Position numbers and translations under genes: made by a program. Under the pieces are notes generated by a model. That model did not search any database. It was not told the DNA's origin and saw only the letters and a list, made by a program, of their open reading frames with translations. Positions 1 through 7,488 of a stretch of 64,000 bases of DNA are shown here, one piece after another (the first letter of the stretch is position 1; every line of letters starts with the position of its first letter). Source of the DNA: Streptomyces canus 299MFChir4.1 (lineage in GTDB: Bacteria; Actinomycetota; Actinomycetes; Streptomycetales; Streptomycetaceae); the NCBI RefSeq assembly GCF_000383615.1, contig NZ_KB911585.1, forward strand, positions 282,939 through 346,938, in the 5' to 3' direction.

Positions 1-1157
1 GGAGATTCTCCGACCTTACAGAAGACTTCGGCCTCCACGACTCCGTCAAGAGCCAGGAGTTCATCAACCGTTGGCGCCTTCGAGACCGTCACGTCCCTCG
101 CCGGGGATTGCGGAATGTACTGCCCCGAACTGCGCAAACGAGGCCCCAGTGGCGCAACCTCACGTCCTGTCGCGACTGCAGCCATCGCAGCGACAATGTC
201 GTAGTCGAAACAGAGATGAAGCATCTCAATGACAGCGCCACCAAGTCTGCTGTTGACCTCAATGATGCGAGGGCCGTCAGCGGTGAGCATTATTTCCGTG
301 TGGACCATCGAATTTGTGATCCCGATGGCATCAATTGCTTCTGTAGCACACCCGAGTATCGCATCGACTCGTTGCTCGGGCAGTGTTGACGGCATCAGGT
401 TTCCGTTTTCCCGGAAGGACTCCGAGAGCGGGAACTTATCCGTAACTACTAGGTGATTGATCGAGCCGTTCTGTACCAAAGACTCGACGCTCACGTAGTG
501 GGCCAGGCGCGGATCATCGTGCCACTGCTGGCCTATCAGCATTTCTTCCAGAACGAAGTCCGCCGATCCGTTGCCGCGGGGATCCGTCTTGTACCGCCTG
601 GTCGCGTCCTCCCACAATTCTGCGAGATCGATGCCCGGCGTGATCTGATACGTCGCCACACTGCTGACCCCGACGGAGGGCTTGAGTATGGCCGGCAACC
701 CAACCTCTGCCACTGCGCCAACCAGTTCACTCAGGCAGCGCACAGCGGAGAAGCGGGGTATGGGAGCTCCCGCCTTCGCGAGCGCAATACGCTGCTCCTC
801 TTTGCTTCTGAGAGCAGGGAGCGATGAGGGCGAGTTCGCAGGAAGTCCCAACGCGAGCGCCGCGGCATGAGTCTCTGATACAACCAGCTCACTGAACCCG
901 AGGATTCCTTCAGGCTGCCATTCACGGCAGAATTCTATGATCGACCCCAGGGGATCGCTGCCGCCCAGCAGAGGTGAATGCTCGCAAAACTGGCTGATAG
1001 CCCGCGCGTGCGCCTCGTCCTTTTCTCGGTCACCTGTGGGGGCCCAGAGAACGTGTACGTCATACCTCGCAGTGAGGCTTGGCATATACCACCTCGGTGG
1101 TGGTGGCCCCGGACCATCGAGGAACACCAGCCTTGGAAGTTTCGTTTCGCCTGGCAT
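1..1157 (-). CDS. ATP-grasp ligase, C-terminus cut by window edge
   Basis: This frame is open from an ATG at 1157 down to the window edge, giving 385 codons without a stop. It was translated by hand. AAGGAG lies 7 nt before the start. The ATP-grasp fold is recognisable: a nucleotide-binding lysine in LKPSVGVSS (residue 159), a hinge EEMLIG (205), and metal ligands in HTE (286-288) and IIEVNSRLGG (298-307). This layout is typical of the carboxylate-amine ligases that include L-amino-acid ligases of the BacD/LadJ kind, which join amino acids through an acyl phosphate. The substrate cannot be read from the sequence. It is transcribed away from the Ddl-like gene across a shared promoter region, which suggests linked function. 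Loss of only the last few dozen residues is expected, because the metal-binding core is present. Confidence 0.85.
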   Translation of the reverse strand, partial: MPGETKLPRLVFLDGPGPPPPRWYMPSLTARYDVHVLWAPTGDREKDEAHARAISQFCEHSPLLGGSDPLGSIIEFCREWQPEGILGFSELVVSETHAAALALGLPANSPSSLPALRSKEEQRIALAKAGAPIPRFSAVRCLSELVGAVAEVGLPAILKPSVGVSSVATYQITPGIDLAELWEDATRRYKTDPRGNGSADFVLEEMLIGQQWHDDPRLAHYVSVESLVQNGSINHLVVTDKFPLSESFRENGNLMPSTLPEQRVDAILGCATEAIDAIGITNSMVHTEIMLTADGPRIIEVNSRLGGAVIEMLHLCFDYDIVAAMAAVATGREVAPLGPRLRSSGQYIPQSPARDVTVSKAPTVDELLALDGVVEAEVFCKVGES

Positions 1158-1272
1158 TCGATTACTCCTTAGCAAGGGATCGCAAGGAACGCTCATGGTC
1201 AGTAGTGGGCAATTGAGAGGCCAGAACCTCATCGGGGCACTCTCCTGCACGGTTCGAGTGCGCCGGCCGACC

Positions 1273-1302
1273 AAGCTAGTCACAGACTGCACAAGGAGTC
1301 AA
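1273..1302 (-). promoter_or_regulatory. candidate promoter for the ATP-grasp gene
   Basis: On the minus strand, TTGACT (1302-1297) is followed after 18 nt by TAGCTT (1278-1273), about 115 nt before the ATP-grasp start. The layout resembles the opposite-facing promoter at 1457-1485, and TGTGACT lies in its spacer. This is a pattern match only. Confidence 0.4.
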
Positions 1303-1435
1303 GCTGTGAGTCATCTTTATGACTTCGATGTCGGCTGCAAATGCCAGCATAAGGTGCATATACCACCACAGATAGAGAGATCCGAGGCCCCCGCGAGGTG
1401 ATGCGCGGCAGGACCGGCCGACCAATCGCAAGTTC

Positions 1436-1451
1436 AGTCACATCTGTGACT
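1436..1451. promoter_or_regulatory. palindromic operator candidate AGTCACA-TC-TGTGACT
   Basis: Two perfect 7-bp inverted arms with a 2-nt centre lie just upstream of the -35 at 1457. Related words occur across the same intergenic region: AGTCACAG near 1278, CTGTGAGT near 1305, AGTCAT-cttt-ATGACT near 1310-1325, and TTGAC-tcggta-GTCAA at 1457-1472. The repeated words point to a dedicated regulator for this divergent pair. The rest of the 1158-1578 gap shows no gene. Confidence 0.5.
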
Positions 1452-1456
1452 CTCTA

Positions 1457-1485
1457 TTGACTCGGTAGTCAACCTTCCGTAGCGT
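1457..1485 (+). promoter_or_regulatory. candidate vegetative-type promoter for the Ddl-like gene
   Basis: TTGACT (1457-1462) and TAGCGT (1480-1485) are separated by 17 nt, close to the consensus of principal streptomycete sigma factors. Transcription would start near 1492, giving a leader of about 90 nt before the GTG at 1582. Confidence 0.5.
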
Positions 1486-1581
1486 CAAGAGCACGAGGCG
1501 CACAGGCATGGCCTACGCGCCAGACAGCATCAGCCCAATACACCAAGCGGTTTAGTCGCTTTCTAGAATGAGGGGGCATTG

Positions 1582-2634
1582 GTGTCCACAGGTGTCACAC
1601 TCTTAGTCGGCGGTCGGAGTACCGAACACGATGCATCTCTGCACGGATATCATCACGTACTTCACGAACTACTGAAAGAATCGGACCGTGTCACAATCGA
1701 CTCGGTGTTCTACATCAGCCGTTCGGGCGTCGTTCACGTTTTCAAAAACGGGCCGTGGCCCGAGGATGAGGCCGGACTCCTCAAAGGCAGCACGCTTCCG
1801 CTGGGCTCAGCTGTCGAACGTCTGCGAGAGAGCGGCTCGTTCGTCTTCTCTCTCCTGCACGGCAATGAGGGCGAGGACGGGGGATGGCAAGGCTTGGCGG
1901 AGGTCTTCGAAGTTCGCGGGAACTTCGGCCCCACGCTGGCCTCGGCCGTGGGTATGAACAAGTATCTCCAAGCCAGCCTGGCGACGGCCTTGCTCCCCGC
2001 TCTGCATACCCCGCGTTCTGTGCTGGTGCAGGGGAACGCGTTCGATGCACAGCGCATCCTGAGCAAGATCGGTGCGGGCCCCGTGGTGGTGAAGCCGAAC
2101 CGGATGGGCGCATCGTTGCTCACAACGTGTCTGCACGCCCCGACCGAAGAATCCCTGGCAGCAGCAGTCAACGCAGTTGCGCCGTATGACACCCAGATCC
2201 TTGTGCAGGAGTTCATTCGCGGGCGCGAGTACTCCTGCAGTGTCTATCGGGAAGAGGGAAAGTTCGTCGATCTTCCCGTCGCCGAGATTGTTTCGCAGGG
2301 GTTTTTCGGCCACGAGGAAAAACACGTCAAGGGGCGTGCGCGCATCGAGCTGTGCGATGAGGATGCAACAGTCACAGCCATCCGTGAGTTGTCGCACTCA
2401 CTCTTTGAGGCGACCGATGTTGCCACGTTCGCTCGCTTTGACTACATCGTCAGAGACGCCGAGATCTACTTCCTGGAGGTCAACACCCTTCCCGGCTTGA
2501 TGTCCGGCAGTATCTTCCCGCGGGCGCTCGCCGCATCCGGTCGTACTATCGCCGATCTCGTCTTGGCCTCGGTTGGGGACTACGACGGCCGTCCTTCACG
2601 GAACAAAATCAAGGAATACGAGATCAGTCACTGA
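1582..2634 (+). CDS. D-alanine-D-alanine ligase-like ATP-grasp enzyme
   Basis: The protein (350 aa) is a homologue of Ddl, which ligates two D-amino acids or a D-hydroxy acid using ATP. Family motifs are visible: GGRSTEHDAS at the N-terminus, HGNEGEDGGWQGL, ASAVGMNK, the lysine in VVKPNRMGAS, FIRGREYS and the metal-binding NTLPGLMSGS. The GTG at 1582 is preferred because AGGGGG ends 5 nt before it; a TTG at 1579 is the alternative. The omega-loop region reads FFGHEEKH (about 2301-2324) where housekeeping Ddl has tyrosines, so the acceptor may not be D-Ala. Codon 8 is TTA (1603-1605), implying dependence on bldA tRNA. It is probably co-transcribed with the PLP gene 53 nt downstream. It is unlikely to be the cell-wall Ddl, given its location and divergence. 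Confidence 0.85.
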   Translation: MSTGVTLLVGGRSTEHDASLHGYHHVLHELLKESDRVTIDSVFYISRSGVVHVFKNGPWPEDEAGLLKGSTLPLGSAVERLRESGSFVFSLLHGNEGEDGGWQGLAEVFEVRGNFGPTLASAVGMNKYLQASLATALLPALHTPRSVLVQGNAFDAQRILSKIGAGPVVVKPNRMGASLLTTCLHAPTEESLAAAVNAVAPYDTQILVQEFIRGREYSCSVYREEGKFVDLPVAEIVSQGFFGHEEKHVKGRARIELCDEDATVTAIRELSHSLFEATDVATFARFDYIVRDAEIYFLEVNTLPGLMSGSIFPRALAASGRTIADLVLASVGDYDGRPSRNKIKEYEISH

Positions 2635-2687
2635 GTCCGCCCATTCCCCCGGGTGGGCCCCACACCCTGTCACCGTGAAGGACGGCA

Positions 2688-3590
2688 ATGGCCACGCAGC
2701 AGAAGGAAACAATCGAGCCCACCCGCACTCGCATCGTCAGGATGCAGCCACACGGATGGCGCAGCATCCTGATCAAGGATGAGTCACAGCAGATATCAGG
2801 CGCGTTCAAGTACCGAGGCAACGCTCATAAAGTAGAGCAGTTACCGTCGGAGAGCGCCCTGGTCACAGCATCCACCGGGAACCACGCATCCGGCTTGGCC
2901 CACGCGGCATCGGCTCGCGGGCTGTCGCTTCGTGTCTTCGTGCCCCGAACGACGCCATTGGCCAAGCGGCGCAAGATCACAGGTGCTGGCGCTGACATCG
3001 AGTTGGTGGATGGCGGCTACGACGACTGCGAGGTTCTGGCGCGCAGGTACGCGTCCGCACGGTCCGCTGTTTTCGTACACAGCTTCGACGACCCTGACAT
3101 CATCGAGGGACATCGGAGCCTGTACCGCGAGGTACGCGAGGAGGCAGGCCTGCCCGACACTGCTTTCGTGCCCGTCGGAGGTGGTGGTTTGGTCGCGGCC
3201 GGCATCGCCGAGTGGGGCAATGAGGCCACTGAGATCGTCGGAGTGGAATATGAGGCCGCCCCGGCAATGCAGTTGTCGCTGCAGGCCCGCCGAAGAGTGC
3301 AACTCGAGTCGGCTCGCGGCCTGCCGGAGGGCCTGCTGGTGCGACGAATCGGAGCCCGTTCGTTTCAAGCGTGCCGCGACTACGGCCTGAACGTCCGCAC
3401 CGTCGGCGATGAGGAGCTGCATCGAGCGATGCGCATCCTCTGGGCGGAGGCGGGGATCCGGGCCGAGGGAGCAGGAGCAGCAGCCTTCGCGGCGGCCTTG
3501 CAGAACCCTGACCCCCGCAGGAGGGCGCTCTGTGTCGTCTCGGGCGGGAACATCGACGACGAGGTGTGGAAGAACTGCATTCTCGGTTAG
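2688..3590 (+). CDS. PLP fold-type II enzyme, serine racemase/threonine dehydratase type
   Basis: The protein (300 aa) belongs to the threonine dehydratase/serine racemase branch of PLP enzymes. The Schiff-base lysine sits in SGAFKYRGN, followed by ASTGNHASG, the phosphate-binding loop PVGGGGLVAAG, EGAGAAAF and the C-terminal VVSGGNID. It lacks an ACT regulatory domain, which fits a catabolic dehydratase, a racemase or a beta-replacement enzyme better than biosynthetic IlvA. GAAGGA lies 5-6 nt before the ATG. A TTA codon is present at 2841-2843. Behind the Ddl-like gene, an attractive reading is that it supplies a D-amino acid (for example D-Ser) or a dehydroamino acid to the ligase. That role is inference. 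Confidence 0.85.
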   Translation: MATQQKETIEPTRTRIVRMQPHGWRSILIKDESQQISGAFKYRGNAHKVEQLPSESALVTASTGNHASGLAHAASARGLSLRVFVPRTTPLAKRRKITGAGADIELVDGGYDDCEVLARRYASARSAVFVHSFDDPDIIEGHRSLYREVREEAGLPDTAFVPVGGGGLVAAGIAEWGNEATEIVGVEYEAAPAMQLSLQARRRVQLESARGLPEGLLVRRIGARSFQACRDYGLNVRTVGDEELHRAMRILWAEAGIRAEGAGAAAFAAALQNPDPRRRALCVVSGGNIDDEVWKNCILG

Positions 3591-3615
3591 CCCATGCCCG
3601 GCCGCCTCTGCTGAC

Positions 3616-4251
3616 CTATCGCTCGAGGACTACGCCTCGTTGAGCGAAAGACTGCGACAGCACGGGCCATGGCACCTCGGCGAAGCGTTGGGAAATCCCA
3701 GGCAGGCCCGAGGGGTTGTGGATCTGCAAGTGGCCGGGCGCACACCCGACAGCGAGAACCAGATGCCCGCCGCGGCTAGGCGGCAGGGCCTCCGGGTCCC
3801 GGATCAACGGGTGCACGGACAGCATCACCAGCTTCCCGTCGCTGAGGAGCCCCGGGAGCTCGTCGGCCGTCAGGTCTGTCCGGACCTGTGCTTTGATCCC
3901 CCAGCGCTGGGCTGCGTGTTGGGCGAACGGCACGTAGATAAGACCGTCCAGACCGTTCTCACGACGCACATATGCGCCAGCATCCAGAAACTCCCGGGCC
4001 AGGGTCACCAGGCCGGCCGATGGCAAGTTCCAATAGTCCAGCGCCATGCGCAGGCAGGCCATTCCGCATATGCGCCACGACCAAAAGGCATATTCGTCTT
4101 CGCTGGTGGCTCCTGAACGCTGCCAGAGCGGATCGGCCTCAGCCTTCACCTTGCCTGCTAAAAGGTCGGGCACCAGGTCTGCCGATTCCCATTGCGAGTA
4201 GTACGGCACCGCATGCCGGATCGAAATTTCTTGGGCTGTAATTTGCTGCAT
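3616..4251 (-). CDS. C39-like papain-fold peptidase, cytosolic
   Basis: This is a papain-like C39-type protein of 211 aa from the ATG at 4251. The putative nucleophile is the cysteine in RICGMACLRMAL, and the later GGHLVLAVG and IHNPSG segments would carry the histidine and aspartate/asparagine. No signal peptide or ABC domain is present, so it is not a bacteriocin exporter; a free peptidase or transpeptidase is more likely. The same frame is open upstream to 4353, but that extension would run through the inverted repeat at 4272-4299. The start is uncertain because no strong ribosome site precedes 4251. It converges on the PLP gene with 25 nt between stops and diverges from the M55 gene. Confidence 0.75.
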   Translation of the reverse strand: MQQITAQEISIRHAVPYYSQWESADLVPDLLAGKVKAEADPLWQRSGATSEDEYAFWSWRICGMACLRMALDYWNLPSAGLVTLAREFLDAGAYVRRENGLDGLIYVPFAQHAAQRWGIKAQVRTDLTADELPGLLSDGKLVMLSVHPLIRDPEALPPSRGGHLVLAVGCAPGHLQIHNPSGLPGISQRFAEVPWPVLSQSFAQRGVVLER

Positions 4252-4271
4252 GTCCCCATTTTCGCACACAA

Positions 4272-4299
4272 GCTGGCATGATTCGGCGGACATGCCAGC
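4272..4299. promoter_or_regulatory. 9-bp inverted repeat in the C39/M55 divergent promoter region
   Basis: GCTGGCATG (4272-4280) and CATGCCAGC (4291-4299) are perfect inverted copies separated by 10 nt. They sit between two divergent starts (4251 and 4377), a position where one operator could control both genes. Confidence 0.45.
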
Positions 4300-4376
4300 G
4301 GAAGGACAGGACGATAGCACGACGCCAAGTCCAGCGCGACATCCGCTCGTCATGAACTGTGCGAGGGAATTTGCAC

Positions 4377-5216
4377 ATGAAGGTTTACATCAGTGCAGAC
4401 ATGGAGGGAATTTCCGGTCTGGTTGACGCGGCGGATGTTCAGCCACCCGGGAGGGATTACGAACACGGCCGTGTCATGATGACCGAAGATGTCAATGCCG
4501 CCATTTCCGGAGCCTTGTCCGGCGGTGCGACGGACGTCTTGGTGAACGACGCACACGGGCCCATGCGTAACATGCTTCCGGACCGGTTGCACCCAAGGGG
4601 TCGCCTCATCAAGGGGCGATCCAAGCCGATGAGCATGATCGAGGGGCTCGACAGCGATTTCGCCGTCGTGCTCTGCATTGGCTTCCATGCACGAGCCGGC
4701 TCGCCGGGCGTCATGAGCCGCAGCTTCATGGGGCACGAGATCGAGGACATGTGGCTGAATGGTCAGCCTGTCGGCGAGATTGGGCTGCTGCATGCGGCGG
4801 CGGCCGCCTTGCGCGTGCCAGTCGGACTGCTGTCGGGAGACGACGCCGCATGCGAGGAGATGGCCGCATGGGACAGCAGCGTGACAACCGTCCCTGTCAA
4901 GTTGGCGCGGGATCGGTTTGCCGCTGAACTGCGGCCGGTCATCGAAGCCCGAGCCTCGATCCAGGCGGCAGCACACAATCTGCTCGCGGAACTGTCGGCC
5001 GCACCGCGTCAGCCGTCCGCCCCGGCGGATGTCTGCACGTTGGCGGTTCGCTGGCAGTCAGCCGCCGTGGCAGCTCATTTGCTCGGCATCCCGGGCGTGA
5101 CCATGCGAGACACCAGGACGGTCCAGGCTGAGGGGAAGATGCCTGATCTGTACCGGCTACTCGGGATCTTCCTGCGGGTGGCAGGGTCGCTTGCCAACCA
5201 AGGGCCCTACTGCTGA
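4377..5216 (+). CDS. M55 family D-aminopeptidase (DppA-like)
   Basis: M55 enzymes are cytosolic di-zinc peptidases that remove N-terminal D-amino acids, as DppA of Bacillus does with D-Ala peptides. The 279-aa product starts with ISADMEGISG, giving the metal ligands D8 and E10. H60 (NDAH), H104 (IGFH) and E134 (PVGE) match the other expected ligands. The position of the proposed catalytic histidine of DppA (His115) is an arginine here (VMSRSF), which is unusual. The ATG at 4377 is chosen because GAGGGA lies 8 nt upstream; a GTG at 4359 is less likely. It may recycle or detoxify a D-amino-acid peptide connected with the upstream ligases. Confidence 0.9.
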   Translation: MKVYISADMEGISGLVDAADVQPPGRDYEHGRVMMTEDVNAAISGALSGGATDVLVNDAHGPMRNMLPDRLHPRGRLIKGRSKPMSMIEGLDSDFAVVLCIGFHARAGSPGVMSRSFMGHEIEDMWLNGQPVGEIGLLHAAAAALRVPVGLLSGDDAACEEMAAWDSSVTTVPVKLARDRFAAELRPVIEARASIQAAAHNLLAELSAAPRQPSAPADVCTLAVRWQSAAVAAHLLGIPGVTMRDTRTVQAEGKMPDLYRLLGIFLRVAGSLANQGPYC

Positions 5217-5279
5217 TGGGCATGTCATGCCAAATGCAATATCCATTACGATAAAGGGCAACCGAGTAACGGATTCAGT

Positions 5280-5549
5280 CCCTGAGCGTAGGGACGCCTT
5301 GGCGTTCGCGGATTCGGATGATCCGGTGATGGGGGCCGCACTCAGGTCGTGCGCTCGGCCGGGCAATGCGGGCGAGATCCACAGCAACCGGCCACAAGGG
5401 TCGGTCACGAGCTGCACGTACGCCATGTCGGCGGTGCTTGGCGGAGTAGTCGGCCCGGCCGTCGCCGATCCGGGCGCGCTCCGCACGAGTGCCGTCAAGG
5501 AGAACGCGGTCGGGATCGGTCTCGCGCAGCAGCTTGGGCAGGCCCGGTG
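5280..5549 (-). pseudogene. IS5-family DDE transposase relic
   Basis: Read on the minus strand, pieces of an IS5-type transposase appear in shifting frames: LLRETDPDRVLLDGT and YSAKHRRHGV, then CGRLLWISPALPGRAHDLS after a frameshift near 5405, then HRIIRIRERQGVPTL after another. The ends are missing, so it cannot be active. It abuts an IS110 fragment on the other strand, which marks a transposition hotspot at the edge of the peptide-enzyme group. Confidence 0.7.
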
Positions 5550-5558
5550 CACGCTCCC

Positions 5559-5708
5559 TCCCGGGACTACCACCTCAAGAAGCGCGCTGAAGGGCTGATC
5601 CACACCCAAGCACTGCTCGCTCTTGCCCGCCGCCGAGTCGACGTGCTGTGGGCCATGCTCCGCGACAAGAGACTGTTCACCCCCCCTCCAGCCTCCCGAC
5701 CGGCTTGA
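5559..5708 (+). pseudogene. C-terminal fragment of an IS110-type transposase
   Basis: About 49 residues ending at a stop match the usual C-terminus of IS110-family transposases: a KKRAEGLIHTQALLALARRR stretch followed by VDVLWAMLRD. The DEDD catalytic domain is absent, so only the tail remains. From 5709 to 6249 I see no gene, only the promoter-like and hairpin elements listed separately. Confidence 0.6.
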
Positions 5709-5930
5709 CACGGTCATTGAGACTCACTCCACGAGCGCATGCGGCAGGTCGAGTGCGGCAGAATACGGAACCAACGCGGCTCCTGTGCCTGTGGGTTGAG
5801 ACTTCGAACACCTCCCCCAACGGCACGGGAGCCTCATGCGTGCGCACCCCGTCGGCGTCGCCCAATCGGCGGCCACGCCGAAAACGCTCCCTGTGTAAAA
5901 TCTGCGAGCTTGACTGCCGGTGTCATAGAT

Positions 5931-5958
5931 TTGACATCCGTTTGCCACGTACTATGTC
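5931..5958 (+). promoter_or_regulatory. weak promoter candidate
   Basis: TTGACA (5931-5936) and TATGTC (5953-5958) are 16 nt apart, in an unusually AT-rich stretch. The regulator gene begins nearly 300 nt downstream and the hairpin at 6029 lies between them, so its target is unclear. Confidence 0.25.
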
Positions 5959-6028
5959 TCCACTTGACACTTAGAGACGCAACACCCGTCCCGCCGCACC
6001 CCTAATCACCGAGGACAGCTCGAGCAGC

Positions 6029-6069
6029 GCCGGGACTCTGATCCCCCATGTCAGGATCAGAGTCCCGGC
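6029..6069. terminator. perfect 16-bp hairpin
   Basis: A 16-nt arm (6029-6044, GCCGGGACTCTGATCC) is exactly complementary to 6054-6069, with a 9-nt loop. No T-run follows. Streptomyces terminators often lack one, so a terminator is possible. It could equally be the end of a lost mobile element or an RNA structure in the leader of the downstream regulator. Confidence 0.5.
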
Positions 6070-6249
6070 ATGACGCAGCAGGATCGCTAAGGCCACTCGA
6101 TGTCCGTCGTCGTGCAAGGTAAGGAGGGCCGTTGGGCCTCTTCTGCAGCTTGACTGTTGCAGGGCCTCCTCATCGCCACGGCGGGTGTAGCGATTGGGCG
6201 GCGCGTAGTGCGGGTCACGCGGATCTCCTAGCGGGTCGAAGGATGTTCA

Positions 6250-7488
6250 ATGGAGATTAGACAGCCGGCTTTCGGAAAAAAGCTGAGGACTCTTCGCCTT
6301 GAGAATGGGCTGACACAGGCGGATCTAGCGGGAGGTCCGGTCTCCACGAGTTATGTTTCAAGGATTGAGAGCGGCTCTCGCATTCCATCCGTGGAGACAG
6401 TCCGATATGTGGCAGCAAAACTTGGTGTCACCATAGAAGAACTTCTTTCCGTCGATACATCTGAAAATTCCTGGAACGTAACAGCAGCGGAGATCTCTAC
6501 CCTGCTCGCAGATAAGGACTTTCCAGCCGTCATCGACGCGTTGCACCCATACGGTGCAGATCTGTCGGCACGGCTTCCCGAGGGATGGGCCTGGCAGATG
6601 CTGTGGGCCAGGTCTCGCGCCCATACGGAACTGCAGGACGGACAGGGGCGACGCACCGATCTGCACCAAATGGTGGCGCTGACCAGGAAATGGGATGCAC
6701 CATCTCTGCTTGCAAGACTTCTGGTCGACCTATCGGATTCCGCACGCGCCCTCGGCGACATTGGAGAGGCACTTGCCGCAGCCGAGGAGGCCCTTTCCAT
6801 CGTAAATCACATTTCTCCGGTTATAAATACGCTAAGGATCCAGTGTTTTCTCGCGGTGATGGCAGCCGAAACCGAGGCCGGCTTGCTGCATCAAGCGATT
6901 ACGAAGGTGCCACAGGTGCTTGACGCAGCAAGAGACGCTTCACCCTCGATGAAAGCGCGGGTGTATTGGAGCTGTTCCGGCGTCAAAGTGCGGCAGGGCG
7001 CCTTCCGAGAAGGGAAGGAACTGATCGACCTGGCCATTTCCACCATGCCGAGCCGGGACGATCTCCTCGGCTGGGCACGATTGCGTGTGGCTGCGATTTC
7101 CCTTCACCTACGGTGCTCAGAATCCACCTCCCCCATGATGCACACGTGGCTCAAAGAATCTTCCGATGCCCTTGCCTATGTGGGGCAACCGGTTCATCAC
7201 GCCGAACTCAAGGCCGTTGCCGCGCGTATGCACTTGGCAGAAGGCCGCACTGCCGAGGCACGCGCTGAGGCGGCCGATGCGGAGAATTCTGGGCTGCTGT
7301 CCTTCCACGACAGACTGCGCACAAAACTCTTGCGCGCCGAGGCTGCAATGAGACTGGGCCACGGCAGGGAAGGGGCTGGTATCGCAGAGGCGGTCGCCGA
7401 GGAAGCTGAATCCGCCGGCTACCTAGAACTCGCCGCCGAAGCATGGAAGACGGTGGCGGTCGCTCATAAATCCCCCCCGGTTTTTTAA
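6250..7488 (+). CDS. XRE-family regulator with helical TPR-like C-terminal domain
   Basis: This 412-aa protein has a classic Cro/C1-type helix-turn-helix in residues 8-62, with LRLENGLTQADLA followed by STSYVSRIESGSRIPS. The remaining 340 residues are alanine- and leucine-rich helical repeats resembling TPRs, the architecture of peptide-responsive or cluster-situated regulators in actinobacteria. GAAGGA lies 7 nt before the ATG. Codon usage is much less G/C-biased than in the rest of the window, with many A/T third positions, which suggests acquisition. It has no close partner gene. A plausible role, not shown here, is control of the peptide-enzyme genes at 1-5216. Confidence 0.85.
   Translation: MEIRQPAFGKKLRTLRLENGLTQADLAGGPVSTSYVSRIESGSRIPSVETVRYVAAKLGVTIEELLSVDTSENSWNVTAAEISTLLADKDFPAVIDALHPYGADLSARLPEGWAWQMLWARSRAHTELQDGQGRRTDLHQMVALTRKWDAPSLLARLLVDLSDSARALGDIGEALAAAEEALSIVNHISPVINTLRIQCFLAVMAAETEAGLLHQAITKVPQVLDAARDASPSMKARVYWSCSGVKVRQGAFREGKELIDLAISTMPSRDDLLGWARLRVAAISLHLRCSESTSPMMHTWLKESSDALAYVGQPVHHAELKAVAARMHLAEGRTAEARAEAADAENSGLLSFHDRLRTKLLRAEAAMRLGHGREGAGIAEAVAEEAESAGYLELAAEAWKTVAVAHKSPPVF

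Noticed and set aside
937..1401. Plus-strand open frame of 154 codons
   Set aside because: It lies largely antisense to the ATP-grasp gene, whose motifs are clear, and has no recognisable fold.
1..5216. A vancomycin-resistance type (van) or D-cycloserine cluster
   Set aside because: Ddl-like, racemase-like and D-peptidase genes recall these systems, but there is no VanH, VanX, VanS/R, and no cycloserine-specific genes such as a urea-forming or arginase-like enzyme. I kept only the general inference.
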